64,000 bases of DNA from NCBI GenBank assembly GCA_022819855.1, contig JAJEGN010000022.1:142835-206834 (forward strand), read 5' to 3'. This DNA comes from Gammaproteobacteria bacterium. GTDB taxonomy: Bacteria; Pseudomonadota; Gammaproteobacteria; Steroidobacterales; Rariloculaceae. The translations under genes were made by a program, and so were the position numbers. A model generated the notes under the pieces. That model made no database searches and was not told where the DNA came from. It was given only the letters and a program-made list of their open reading frames with translations. Positions 27,042 to 36,604 of this stretch are shown here, in pieces (the first letter of the stretch is position 1; every line of letters starts with the position of its first letter).

Positions 27042-29570
27042 TCAGCCGCGCTCTCTGAATCGCCATGGAGTTTCGCCAGGCCGCAGCGCCATTCCGGCCC
27101 GCCAGTAGCGACGCGTGGCTGCACGTTCGGTAAAGGGGTGGACAGTGCCCGCTCCAAGCCTGAATCCCACCGCGCCCGAGTCGCCGGTAACGAAGACTCT
27201 CCCTCCCGCCGCCTCCCAACGCTGCCTCACTTCGGGCTTCGGAAACCCCCAGCGGTTCGCGTAACCGGCCGAGACGATCGCGATATCGGCCCCTACGGCA
27301 GCGACGAAGCGCGCTGACGAGGATGTCGCGCTCCCGTGATGAGGTACGATCGCCACATCGGCGCCAACGGCCGGACTGTCCGCGAGCAGCCGTTCGGCTC
27401 GCGCCTCGATGTCACCCGTGATGAGCATGGAACCGGCGCGTGTAGACACCTTCAGCACGCATGAACTCTCATTGCCGAGAGGAATGAAATCCGGGAGCGG
27501 ATGGAGGATTTCGAAACGCACATCGTCCCAGACCCAGCTCTGGCCCGCGACGCAGATCGTGCCGCGCAACGCATCGACATCGTCCCACCGCCACCCATCG
27601 CCATCGGGTTCCCGCCATTCGTCGACATCGGGTCCCGGCAGTTCGTCGACGTCAGGCCCGCGGAGCACCCCGGCTTCCGGGAAGGCGGCGAGAACCGCGC
27701 CGGCGCCGCCTGCATGGTCCGCATCTCCATGACCGACGATCAACAGATCGACAGCGCGGCGGTCGCGCAGCATGAGTCCCGGCACGACGATCTCGCGTCC
27801 GGCGTCGAAGCCCGAACGGGCCACGGGCCCCGCGTCGTAGAGCAATCGATGCTCGGCCGTCTCGACAAGAATTGCGAGACCGTGGCCGACGTCGAAGACG
27901 AGCACGTCGGCGGAACCCTGCGGCGGCCGGCTCGACGCAGCGAACGCGAGTGGCACCAGGCCGAGCCAGGCGAACCTGCGCCCCGGCAACGGGTGCCAGG
28001 CAAGACCCATGACGACGGCGAGCACGGCCAGCGCCGCAGCGAATGACGTGGGCATTGGCAACGCCACTGCCGCCCAGGGCAATCGCGCGATCCAGTCCAG
28101 CGCGACCCAGGCGCCGTCGGCAAGGTAACCGGTCAGATGGAGCAGTATTTGCCCGGTTTCGCCCAGAAAGAGAGCGGCGGTGCTCGCAAGCGTAAGCGGC
28201 ACCATGACGAGGCTGAAGAACGGAATCGCGACGAAGTTCACGAGCGGCGAGACGAGCGAAATCTCTCCGAAGAAAAGGCTCGACAGCGGTACGAGAGCCA
28301 GCGTGATGTTCCACTGCACTCGGGCAAACAGGCGGAACCGCCAGCCTGACCGCGTGTTGACCGTCTCCCGCGCGCGCGCAATCAGCCCGAACCGCCTTGT
28401 CGACGGCGTTTCGGCCCCGACTCGCGACGGCATGAACTCACCACGGCTACCGAGCGCAAGCAGCGCGGCCACGGCGCCGAACGAGAGCCAGAACGATGCC
28501 GTCAGCGTTGCGAGCGGGTCCCAGGCGAGTATCGCGACGAGCGCAGCGGCCAGGCCATGGAAAAGACCTGCCGCGCGGCGACTCACGAGCATCGCGAGCG
28601 CGACGGCGACCATGAGCACGGCCCGTTGTGTCGGCAGTCCGAAGCCCGCAAGCGCCGCGTAGGCGAACGCCGCAATGGCGCTTGCCGCAGCCGCGGCCTC
28701 GAGGTCGTAATGCGCGAACGTGTGCGGCAACCTGAGCCATGCGAAGCGCACGAGCGCGAATACGAACGCGGCAACGAGTCCGATGTGCATGCCGCTAATG
28801 GCGACGAGATGACTCGTGCCTGTGCGCCTCAACCACTCCCAATGGTTGTCTTCGAAGCCGTCGCGTTCACCGATGGCAAGCGCAGTGATCAGCGCGGCGG
28901 CGCCCGGACTCGGACTTGCCGCCGCGATCCGGTTCGCAAGTTCGTGACGCCGAATCAGCCACCGCTGTGCGAGGCCGTGCTGGCGCGAGACGGGACCACC
29001 CGAACGCACGTAGCCGGTAGCGCCGTAGTCCTCGAGCATGAGCCAGCGTTCGTAGTCGAACGCCCCGGGGTTCGCGAGCCCGCGCGGCGCACGCAGCCGC
29101 ACCACGAGGGCATGATCCTGCCCCGCCGCAATGTCGCTCGGCGCGTCATACCAGGTCAGGCGCAGCCGCTCCGGTACCGGCTCGTCGCTGCCGCGATCGA
29201 CACGGAAGGAAAATACGGCGCGGGCCTCGCTGACGTTTGGAAAGTCATCGACCCAGCCGGTGACTTCGAAGTCGCGTCCACCCAGCGCATCGGGCAATCG
29301 CTCGTCGAGCCGGGCATCCGCATGGAACGATGTCCAGAGAAACCCCCCGATCGCCCAGCCGGCCAGTCGCACGGCGGGGCAGGCGAATGCCAACGCCGTC
29401 GCGAGTCCGCCCGGGAGGCCGATCCTTTGCCCGATCCGCCTCACGGCGGGACAGGCGAACGCCAGCGCCATCGCAAGAACGAGCGGCGCCGTCAGTAGCG
29501 TACCCGGCAAAGCCGGCAGCGCCTGTACACAGAGATTGCCGAGCAGCCACGCGACGGCGATCGCCGGCAA
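27042..29570 (-). CDS. comEC: DNA uptake channel protein ComEC/Rec2
   Basis: Polytopic inner-membrane protein for single-strand DNA import in natural transformation. 842 residues: N-terminal helices and an OB-like periplasmic region, the Competence domain (about 230-500, with GTSHLVAISGMHIGLVAAFVF), and a C-terminal metallo-beta-lactamase-like domain (VLVFDVGHGLAILVE, GHGDADHAGG, PHHGSATSS). I chose a TTG at 29570; no ATG or GTG occurs in frame back to the lolD stop. Two internal duplications are present: ALAFACPAVR occurs twice, 24 residues apart, near the N-terminus, and four 8-residue units lie in the hydrolase domain. Follows lolD on the same strand. Confidence 0.92.
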   Translation of the reverse strand: MPAIAVAWLLGNLCVQALPALPGTLLTAPLVLAMALAFACPAVRRIGQRIGLPGGLATALAFACPAVRLAGWAIGGFLWTSFHADARLDERLPDALGGRDFEVTGWVDDFPNVSEARAVFSFRVDRGSDEPVPERLRLTWYDAPSDIAAGQDHALVVRLRAPRGLANPGAFDYERWLMLEDYGATGYVRSGGPVSRQHGLAQRWLIRRHELANRIAAASPSPGAAALITALAIGERDGFEDNHWEWLRRTGTSHLVAISGMHIGLVAAFVFALVRFAWLRLPHTFAHYDLEAAAAASAIAAFAYAALAGFGLPTQRAVLMVAVALAMLVSRRAAGLFHGLAAALVAILAWDPLATLTASFWLSFGAVAALLALGSRGEFMPSRVGAETPSTRRFGLIARARETVNTRSGWRFRLFARVQWNITLALVPLSSLFFGEISLVSPLVNFVAIPFFSLVMVPLTLASTAALFLGETGQILLHLTGYLADGAWVALDWIARLPWAAVALPMPTSFAAALAVLAVVMGLAWHPLPGRRFAWLGLVPLAFAASSRPPQGSADVLVFDVGHGLAILVETAEHRLLYDAGPVARSGFDAGREIVVPGLMLRDRRAVDLLIVGHGDADHAGGAGAVLAAFPEAGVLRGPDVDELPGPDVDEWREPDGDGWRWDDVDALRGTICVAGQSWVWDDVRFEILHPLPDFIPLGNESSCVLKVSTRAGSMLITGDIEARAERLLADSPAVGADVAIVPHHGSATSSSARFVAAVGADIAIVSAGYANRWGFPKPEVRQRWEAAGGRVFVTGDSGAVGFRLGAGTVHPFTERAATRRYWRAGMALRPGETPWRFRERG

Positions 29571-29677
29571 ACCGCCCGGAGCGAGGCGCTCGCCTGTGCC
29601 CGGGACAGATTCCCCGCAGCCCGGAATTGTTGCGGACCGACTCTGCCCGCGTACGCGCGAGACCGATTCGTCCCTGT

Positions 29678-30373
29678 CTAGATTGCTTGCAATTTGCCGT
29701 CCTTGAGCTGCAGGACGCGATCCATTCGCGCCGCGAGATCGGGGTCGTGTGTGACGACGACGAGACTCGTGCCAAGCGATGCGTTGAGTTCGAGCAGCAC
29801 GTCGAATACGCGCATCCCCGTGGGCCGGTCGAGGTTGCCGGTCGGCTCATCGGCGAGCACGGCCGCCGGACGCGTGACGAGTGCACGGGCGACCGCCGTT
29901 CGCTGCCGCTCGCCGCCTGAAAGTTCTCCCGGACGGTGGTCGGTACGTTCGGCAAGCCCGACACGCTCAAGCATCGCATGCGACTCGCGCTCGGCTTCGG
30001 CAGGCCGGACCCCGCGAACGAGCAACGGCATCGCGACGTTCTCGAGTGCGGAAAACTCCGGCAGCAGGTGGTGAAACTGGTAGACGAATCCGAGCGCGCG
30101 ATTGCGCAGGCGTCCGCGAGCGGCATGGCTCAGGCGGTGCATCGTTTCGCCTGCGACGACGACCTCGCCGGCGGTGGGTTCGTCGAGTCCGCCGAGCAAC
30201 TGCAGCAATGTCGTCTTTCCCGACCCCGACGCACCGACGATCGCGATGCGGGCGCCTGCCCGGACTTCGAGATCGATCCCGCGCAGGACCTCCAGCACGC
30301 GCCCGGCCTCGCTGAAAGTCTTGACGAGACCGGCGGCGAGCAATACCGGCGCCGCTGCCTGAGCCTTGCTCAT
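29678..30373 (-). CDS. lolD: Lipoprotein-releasing ABC transporter ATPase LolD
   Basis: ATPase of the LolCDE complex that extracts lipoproteins from the inner membrane for LolA. 231 residues from ATG 30373; starts at 30385 or 30424 are possible. Walker [19 protein letters not shown], signature [15 protein letters not shown], Walker [13 protein letters not shown] and H-loop VVVTHD are all present. It follows both permease genes, unlike the lolC-lolD-lolE order of E. coli. Confidence 0.95.
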   Translation of the reverse strand: MSKAQAAAPVLLAAGLVKTFSEAGRVLEVLRGIDLEVRAGARIAIVGASGSGKTTLLQLLGGLDEPTAGEVVVAGETMHRLSHAARGRLRNRALGFVYQFHHLLPEFSALENVAMPLLVRGVRPAEAERESHAMLERVGLAERTDHRPGELSGGERQRTAVARALVTRPAAVLADEPTGNLDRPTGMRVFDVLLELNASLGTSLVVVTHDPDLAARMDRVLQLKDGKLQAI

Positions 30374-30435
30374 GGCACTACCCATGGCGTCCGGCAGACG
30401 CTGCCGGCCCCGCGCGCACGGCACTTTCCGCGCCG

Positions 30436-31683
30436 CTACTCATGACGCAAAGCCGCAGCCGGAGCCTGACGGGCGGCGCTGAACGCCGGATAGAAGGTCG
30501 CCGCGACGGCGAGGAGCACGGCGAGCAGCGCGATTCGCGCGACTTCGCCCGCGCGCGCCCGGGCCGGCAGGTCGCTGATGAAATAGACCTCGCCGGACAG
30601 CAGGTCCAGGTTGAACCAGGCTTCGAACGCAGCGACCGCGCCTTCCAGTTGCGACACGACCAGGAGTCCCAGACCGACGCCGAACAAGGTGCCGAGCAGC
30701 CCGATCAGCGTGCCCTGGTTCGCAAAGATCGTGAGGATTCCGAACGGCGACGCTCCGTAGCTGCGCAGGATCGCGATGTCGCCGCGCTTGTCCCGGACCA
30801 CCATGACGAGCGTCGAGACGATGTTGAACGCTGCGACGCCGACAACGAGGCTCAGGATCACGAACATGATCGTCTTAGTCAGTTGAATCGAGCGAAAGAA
30901 GTTGACGTGCTGCCGTGTCCAGTCCGTCACATAGAAACCGCCGCCGAGATCAAGCGCAAGTTCGGTTGCGGTCCTGCCGGCGGAATAGATGTCGGTGACG
31001 GCGAGCCTGACGCCGCTCGCCCGCCCCCCGGTCGCAAAGAGCCTCGCGCCATCGTGCATGTTCACGAAGGTCAGGCCGCGGTCGTACTCGTACATGCCGG
31101 CCTCGAAGACGCCGGCCACGGTGAAGCTGCGCATTCTTGGAACAACCCCGGCCGGCGTGACCCTGCCCTGCGCAAGCAGCAGCACGATCCTGTCGCCGAC
31201 GCCGACGCCGAGTTCATCGGCCAGCGTGCTGCCGATCAGCATGTTGAAGGCGCCGGGCTCGAGCGCCTCGATGCTGCCCTCAAGGAGCACGTCGGCAATC
31301 GCCGAAACCGCGGGCTCGAGCACCGGCTCGATACCCCTGACGCCCACGCCGGCAGTCGCTTCGCCGGCGACGATCACGCCCTGCCCTTCTACAAACGGGG
31401 CTGCGGCCACGACATCCTCGCGCCCGAGCGCCCGGTCCTGAACCGCCTGCCAGTCATCCAGCGGACCGTCGAGACCCGTGATTGCCGCGTCTGACACCAT
31501 GCCGAGAATCCTCTGTTGCAACTCGTACTCGAAACCGTTCATCACCGACAGCACGACGATTAGTACCGCGACCGCAAGCCCGATGCCTACCATCGAAACG
31601 AGCGAGATGAACGAGATAAAACCGTTTCGGCTGCGGGCACGCAGATACCGGAACGCGATCGAGAGTTGCCAGGGCTGTCTCAC
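30436..31683 (-). CDS. lolE: Lipoprotein-releasing permease LolE (LolC/E family)
   Basis: 415 residues with the four-helix MacB/LolC topology: one N-terminal membrane helix after [19 protein letters not shown] ([17 protein letters not shown]), a large periplasmic domain, and three C-terminal helices (for example [21 protein letters not shown]). The coupling-helix region [18 protein letters not shown] resembles LolE more than LolC. Stop is 3 bases from nothing else but the next gene, lolD, begins about 60 bases on. Assignment of E versus C between the two permeases is by resemblance only. Confidence 0.85.
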   Translation of the reverse strand: MRQPWQLSIAFRYLRARSRNGFISFISLVSMVGIGLAVAVLIVVLSVMNGFEYELQQRILGMVSDAAITGLDGPLDDWQAVQDRALGREDVVAAAPFVEGQGVIVAGEATAGVGVRGIEPVLEPAVSAIADVLLEGSIEALEPGAFNMLIGSTLADELGVGVGDRIVLLLAQGRVTPAGVVPRMRSFTVAGVFEAGMYEYDRGLTFVNMHDGARLFATGGRASGVRLAVTDIYSAGRTATELALDLGGGFYVTDWTRQHVNFFRSIQLTKTIMFVILSLVVGVAAFNIVSTLVMVVRDKRGDIAILRSYGASPFGILTIFANQGTLIGLLGTLFGVGLGLLVVSQLEGAVAAFEAWFNLDLLSGEVYFISDLPARARAGEVARIALLAVLLAVAATFYPAFSAARQAPAAALRHE

Positions 31684-31686
31684 GGG

Positions 31687-32928
31687 TCACTCGTAGCGCA
31701 GCGCCTGCGCCGGCGCAACGGCGGCCGCACGGCGTGAGGGATAGACCGTTGCGAGCACCGCGACGAGCAGGGCGAGCGCGGGAATGAGAACGACATCGAG
31801 CGTCTGGATCTCGGCCGGTATCTCCGTCACGTAGTAGACATCGCCCGGCATGATCCTGAAATTCAACGTCGTCTCGAGCCACGGGACGATCGTTTCGACA
31901 TTGAGTGCGAGGCCGATCCCGAGCAGCGTTCCGAGCACGATACCGACGAGCCCGATGACCGATCCCTGCACGAAGAAGATGCGCGCGACGCGCTCGGGCT
32001 CCAGACCGCAGGTACGCAGGATCGCAATGTCCCGCTCCTTCTCCGTGACGACCATCATGAGCGATGCGACGATGTTGAACGCGGCGACAGCGACGATGAA
32101 CATCATGATCACCGTCATCATCGTCTTCTCGATGCGAATCGCGCGGAAGTAGTTTCGATGTTCTTCGGTCCAGTTGGAGTACCGGTAAGGCCCGCCTAAC
32201 GCTGCGCTGATGCGCTGCTGGAAACCGGCCGCGGCCAGCGGATCGTCGAGCCGGACCGCCAGGCCTTCCGGCCGCTGCCCGAGGCCCGCAAGCTCGCTCG
32301 CATCGCCGATGTGCACGAGCGCGAGATTCGCATCGTGCTCCTGAATCCCCGCCTCGAACGTGCCGGCGACGAGAAAGCGCTCAAGCCTCGGCGCGAGCCG
32401 CCCGTCGTCGAAGTTCGATACGAGAAGATTGACGCCGTCGCCGATGTCGACGCCGAGGCCGAATGCCAGAATGCGGCCGAGTACGATGCGTCTGGCGCCG
32501 TCCTCGAGTTGACCGAGCGCCACGGGGTCGATCACGTTCGCGAATTCCGACACGGCCGCCTCTTCGTCGGGATCCACCCCGCGCACGAGGCCCGGCCTGA
32601 GGTTCGGGCCCGCCGCGATCATGGTTTCGAGCAGCACGTAGGGCGCAACTCCGACGACGCCGTCCTCCGCTTCGAGCCGGCGTTGCAGATCCGGCCAGTC
32701 GTCGACACCGGCAAGCGGTGCGGCAATCGTGGCGTGCCCGCTCATGCTCAACAGCCGCGTGCGAAGCTCGGTTTCAAAGCCGTTCATGACCGAGAGGATG
32801 ACGATCAGCGCCGCGACGCCGAGCGCGATACCGAGCAGCGACGCCATGCTCATGAACGACACGATGCCGCGGCGCCGACGCGAGCGCAGGTAGCGCAGGC
32901 CGACGAAGCATTCGAGCGGTTGGAACAT
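31687..32928 (-). CDS. lolC: Lipoprotein-releasing permease LolC (LolC/E family)
   Basis: 413 residues with the same layout as its downstream neighbour: helix after FVGLRYLRSRRRRGIVSFMS, periplasmic domain, then three helices including MMFIVAVAAFNIVASLMMVV. The loop VTEKERDIAILRTCGLEPER and the terminal PAQALRYE resemble LolC. Three bases separate it from the second permease. Divergent from mfd. First gene of the lolC-lolE-lolD-comEC block. Confidence 0.85.
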   Translation of the reverse strand: MFQPLECFVGLRYLRSRRRRGIVSFMSMASLLGIALGVAALIVILSVMNGFETELRTRLLSMSGHATIAAPLAGVDDWPDLQRRLEAEDGVVGVAPYVLLETMIAAGPNLRPGLVRGVDPDEEAAVSEFANVIDPVALGQLEDGARRIVLGRILAFGLGVDIGDGVNLLVSNFDDGRLAPRLERFLVAGTFEAGIQEHDANLALVHIGDASELAGLGQRPEGLAVRLDDPLAAAGFQQRISAALGGPYRYSNWTEEHRNYFRAIRIEKTMMTVIMMFIVAVAAFNIVASLMMVVTEKERDIAILRTCGLEPERVARIFFVQGSVIGLVGIVLGTLLGIGLALNVETIVPWLETTLNFRIMPGDVYYVTEIPAEIQTLDVVLIPALALLVAVLATVYPSRRAAAVAPAQALRYE

Positions 32929-33061
32929 GGGCCGAAATTAAACCATACGCGAACCTTGCGGCGGGAACGGCAGCGCCGCTCGTACGCGGCCATGTCACAA
33001 GCAGGCGCAGGACCGGTTCAGCATGGGATAATTCAACGTTTTCGCCGTACCACGGGCTGGC

Positions 33062-36000
33062 ATGAACCACGCGGACCCATTGTTCGGCCTCGCGCTGCCT
33101 GCGCGGGACCGACCGCATGTCGTCTGGGATCGACTGTTCGGGGCCGCGCCGGGCCTCGCGGCGGCCGAAGCATTGACCCGCCACCCGGGTCCGGTCTGCG
33201 TCGTCGCGCGATCCGCAGGTGCTGCCGAGCAACTCGAACGGGACCTTGCGTTCTTTACGGACGGCCAGCCGTTGCGCCGATTCAGCGATTACGAAACGCT
33301 GCCCTATGAATCCATCTCGGCGCCGCACGACCTGGTTGCGGAACGGCTCGCAATTCTCCATCGGCTCGCCAGCGGCGAGCCCGTCAAGCTCATCGTGCAC
33401 GCCGAAGCGCTGCTGAACCGGCTACCGCCGCCACAGTTCGTGCTGGGCCGTTCGCTGCGGCTTGGCGTCGGCGAACAGATCGACCGGGAAGCGCTCACGG
33501 CGCGGCTCGTGGAGCACGGCTATCTGCGTGTCGAGCAGGTGGCCGAGGCCGGGGAGATCGCGGTCCGCGGTGCGGTCACCGACGTCTTTCCGAGCGGCGT
33601 CGAGATGCCCGTACGGGTGGAGTTCTTCGACGACGAGATCGAGAGCCTGCGCAGCTTCGATCCCCACAGCCAGCGCACCGTCGGCACGACGGACTCGGTG
33701 AGCGTGCTGCCTGCACGCGAGTTTCCGTTCGACGCGGACGGCATACGGGGTTTCCGGCACCGGTTCCGGGACCGTTTTCCCGTCGCCCCGGGTCGATGTC
33801 CGGTCTATCGGGACATCTCCGACGGGCTGCTGCCGGCCGGCGTCGAGTACTTCCTGCCGCTGTTTTTCGACGAGACGGCCTCCCTGTTCGACTACCTGCC
33901 GAGCAATACCCTGTTCGTTCGCATGGAAAGTGCCTTCGACGGCCTTGATGGGGGCTGGCAGCTCATCGAGGAACGCTTCTCCGAACTCGACGGCAATACG
34001 GAGCGGCCGAACCTTCCACCCGAACAGGCATTCTGGCCTCCGGAAGGGTTGAAGCGGCAGGCCGAGGTGCTGCTGACACTCGATCTGGTTTCGCGACGCA
34101 ACATCGGGGCCGACGCCGCGGCGCTCGATCGGACCTCGGGGGACGACGACGGCGCCCGCGTCCTGGCGCTGGACGCAGCCACCGCCCATCCGGCGAGTTC
34201 CGACGTCCCGAGCGATCCCGACCGGATCGCGCGCTGGCTCGACGGCAGCGAAGACGGTGAGCGCACGCTGTTGCTTGCGTCCTCCCCGGGCCGCCGGGAA
34301 ATGCTGCGCGAACTCGTGGCAGGCCGCGGTTACCGGCCCGCGACCGTGCACGGCTGGACGCAGTTCCTGAACTCGGAAGCCGAACTCTGCGTCGCAGCAG
34401 GCGAACTCGACCAGGGCCTGCGCCTGCCGGACCGGGGCTTGCGCGTCATCACGGCACTGCAACTGGGTATCGAGCGGCCGCGCCAGCGCAGCCGCCGGCG
34501 GCGCCCGGCCCCCGATCCCGAAACGCTGATTCGCGAGCTTGCGGACCTCCGGGTCGGCGCGCCGGTCGTCCACGAGGATTACGGCATCGGCCGCTACCGC
34601 GGGCTCGCGACGCTCGATGTCGACGACGTCCCGACCGAGTTTCTCGTGCTCGAGTACGCAGACGAGGACAAGCTCTACGTCCCCGTACACGACTTGCGTC
34701 TCGTGACGCGCTACAGCGGCGCGTCGCCGGAGGACGCACCGCTGCATCGGCTGGGCTCCGATCAATGGGCGCGCGCCAGGCGCAAGGCGGAGCGGCAGGT
34801 CCGCGACATCGCGGCGGAATTGCTGAACCTCTATGCGCAGCGTGCGGCGAGGACCGGAGCGCGCCTGAGTTGCGAGCAGCCGTCCTACGAGCGCTTCGCG
34901 CGCGAGTTCCCGTTCGAGGAGACCGAAGACCAGTTGGCGGCGATCGATCAGGTCATCGAGGACCTTGCCAGCGACCAAGCGATGGACAGGGTCGTCTGCG
35001 GCGATGTCGGTTTCGGCAAGACCGAGGTTGCGCTGCGCGCGGCCTTCGTGACCGCGTTTGCAGGCTGTCAGGTTGCAGTGCTCGTCCCGACGACGCTGCT
35101 CGCTCAGCAACACTTCCGGACGTTCACCGACCGCTTCGCCGACTGGCCGGTCAGCGTCGAACTGTTGTCACGCTTCCGCAGCGCAAAGGAAGTGCAAGAT
35201 GTCCTCGAACGGCTCAGGAAAGGCACGGTCGATGTCGTGATCGGCACGCACCGGCTGCTGCAGCCGGATCTCGGCTTTCGCAAGCTCGGCCTCGTGATCG
35301 TCGACGAGGAGCACCGCTTCGGCGTCAAGCACAAGGAACGGCTCAAGCGCCTGCGAGCCGAGGTCGACATGCTGACGCTGACCGCCACACCGATCCCGCG
35401 CACGCTCAACATGACGCTCGGCGGCCTCAGGGACCTGACGATCATCGCCACGCCGCCCGCCGAACGGCTGTCGGTCAGGACCTTCGTCGGCGAGTGGACG
35501 AACCAGGGCATCCGCGAAGCGGTGCTTCGCGAAATCCGCCGCGGCGGCCAAGTGTACTTCGTCCACAACCGCGTGGAGGACATCGAAACCCAGGCGTCGA
35601 AACTGCGCGCACTGCTGCCCGAGACGGACATCCGGGTCGCGCACGGACAGATGCACGAACGGACGCTCGAAGCGGTCATGCTCGACTTCTACCACCGGCG
35701 ATTCCGCATTCTCGTCTGCAGCACGATCATCGAGAGCGGCATCGACATCCCGACGGCGAACACCATCATCATCAACCGCGCCGACCGGCTGGGACTTGCA
35801 CAACTGCACCAGCTCCGAGGCCGCGTCGGGCGTTCGCATCACCAGGCGTACGCCTATCTCATCGCGCCGCCGCTGCGCGCGCTCACCGCCGATGCGGCTA
35901 AACGCCTCGAGGCGATCGCGGCGCTCGAGGATCTCGGCTCCGGCTTCATGGTCGCGACACACGATCTTGAAATCCGCGGCGCCGGCGAACTCCTCGGCGA

Positions 36001-36577
36001 AGGTCAGAGCGGCGACATCCAGGCGATCGGCTTCACGCTCTACAACGAACTCCTGGCGCGCGCGGTCGCGGACCTCCGCGAGGGACGCGAACCGGTGCTC
36101 GACGACCCGTTCACGCACGGCCCGGAAATCGAAACCGGGCTATCCGCACTGATACCCGAAGACTACATGCCCGATGTGCACATGCGGCTCGTTCACTACA
36201 AACGCATCGCGAGCGCCGATTCCGGCGACGAACTCGACGAACTCAAGGTCGAACTCATCGACCGCTTCGGCTTGCTGCCACCGGCCACCAATACGCTGTT
36301 CGCGATCGCCCGGCTCAAGCTGCTCGCGCAGCGGCTCGGCATCGTGAAGATCCAGGCGGGCGCCACGGGCGGCATGGTCAGGTTCGGCGACCGAGCGAAC
36401 ATCTCCCCCGTGGCATTGGTCAACCTCGTCGAGGATGAGCCAGGCGTCTTTCGTCTGGACGGTCCGTTCAAACTGCGTTTCTCGCGCGAGCTCGCCGCGG
36501 ACGAGGAACGCATACTGTGCGTCGAGGAGATCCTGAGCCGACTGGGCGCAGCCGACGCGGCATCCGAGGCCGCGTGA
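33062..36577 (+). CDS. mfd: Transcription-repair coupling factor Mfd
   Basis: DNA translocase that removes stalled RNA polymerase and recruits UvrA. 1171 residues, full length. UvrB-like N-terminal domains (1-~340), the RNA-polymerase-interacting domain (GAPVVHEDYGIGRYRG, followed by EYADEDKLYVPVHDL, near residues 500-555), the RecG-like SF2 motor (Walker A GDVGFGKTEVALRAAF, DEEHRFGV, TATPIPRTL, QLRGRVGRS) and a C-terminal TRCF domain (about 1010-1110). Divergent from lolC; 27 bases upstream of csiV, as in Vibrio and Pseudomonas. Confidence 0.97.
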   Translation: MNHADPLFGLALPARDRPHVVWDRLFGAAPGLAAAEALTRHPGPVCVVARSAGAAEQLERDLAFFTDGQPLRRFSDYETLPYESISAPHDLVAERLAILHRLASGEPVKLIVHAEALLNRLPPPQFVLGRSLRLGVGEQIDREALTARLVEHGYLRVEQVAEAGEIAVRGAVTDVFPSGVEMPVRVEFFDDEIESLRSFDPHSQRTVGTTDSVSVLPAREFPFDADGIRGFRHRFRDRFPVAPGRCPVYRDISDGLLPAGVEYFLPLFFDETASLFDYLPSNTLFVRMESAFDGLDGGWQLIEERFSELDGNTERPNLPPEQAFWPPEGLKRQAEVLLTLDLVSRRNIGADAAALDRTSGDDDGARVLALDAATAHPASSDVPSDPDRIARWLDGSEDGERTLLLASSPGRREMLRELVAGRGYRPATVHGWTQFLNSEAELCVAAGELDQGLRLPDRGLRVITALQLGIERPRQRSRRRRPAPDPETLIRELADLRVGAPVVHEDYGIGRYRGLATLDVDDVPTEFLVLEYADEDKLYVPVHDLRLVTRYSGASPEDAPLHRLGSDQWARARRKAERQVRDIAAELLNLYAQRAARTGARLSCEQPSYERFAREFPFEETEDQLAAIDQVIEDLASDQAMDRVVCGDVGFGKTEVALRAAFVTAFAGCQVAVLVPTTLLAQQHFRTFTDRFADWPVSVELLSRFRSAKEVQDVLERLRKGTVDVVIGTHRLLQPDLGFRKLGLVIVDEEHRFGVKHKERLKRLRAEVDMLTLTATPIPRTLNMTLGGLRDLTIIATPPAERLSVRTFVGEWTNQGIREAVLREIRRGGQVYFVHNRVEDIETQASKLRALLPETDIRVAHGQMHERTLEAVMLDFYHRRFRILVCSTIIESGIDIPTANTIIINRADRLGLAQLHQLRGRVGRSHHQAYAYLIAPPLRALTADAAKRLEAIAALEDLGSGFMVATHDLEIRGAGELLGEGQSGDIQAIGFTLYNELLARAVADLREGREPVLDDPFTHGPEIETGLSALIPEDYMPDVHMRLVHYKRIASADSGDELDELKVELIDRFGLLPPATNTLFAIARLKLLAQRLGIVKIQAGATGGMVRFGDRANISPVALVNLVEDEPGVFRLDGPFKLRFSRELAADEERILCVEEILSRLGAADAASEAA

Positions 36578-36604
36578 CGGCTTCTCCGCCGCTATAATCG
36601 CGGC

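Noticed and set aside
33422..35113. 563-codon frame antisense to mfd
   Set aside because: Same GC-driven shadow effect; mfd is unequivocal on the other strand.
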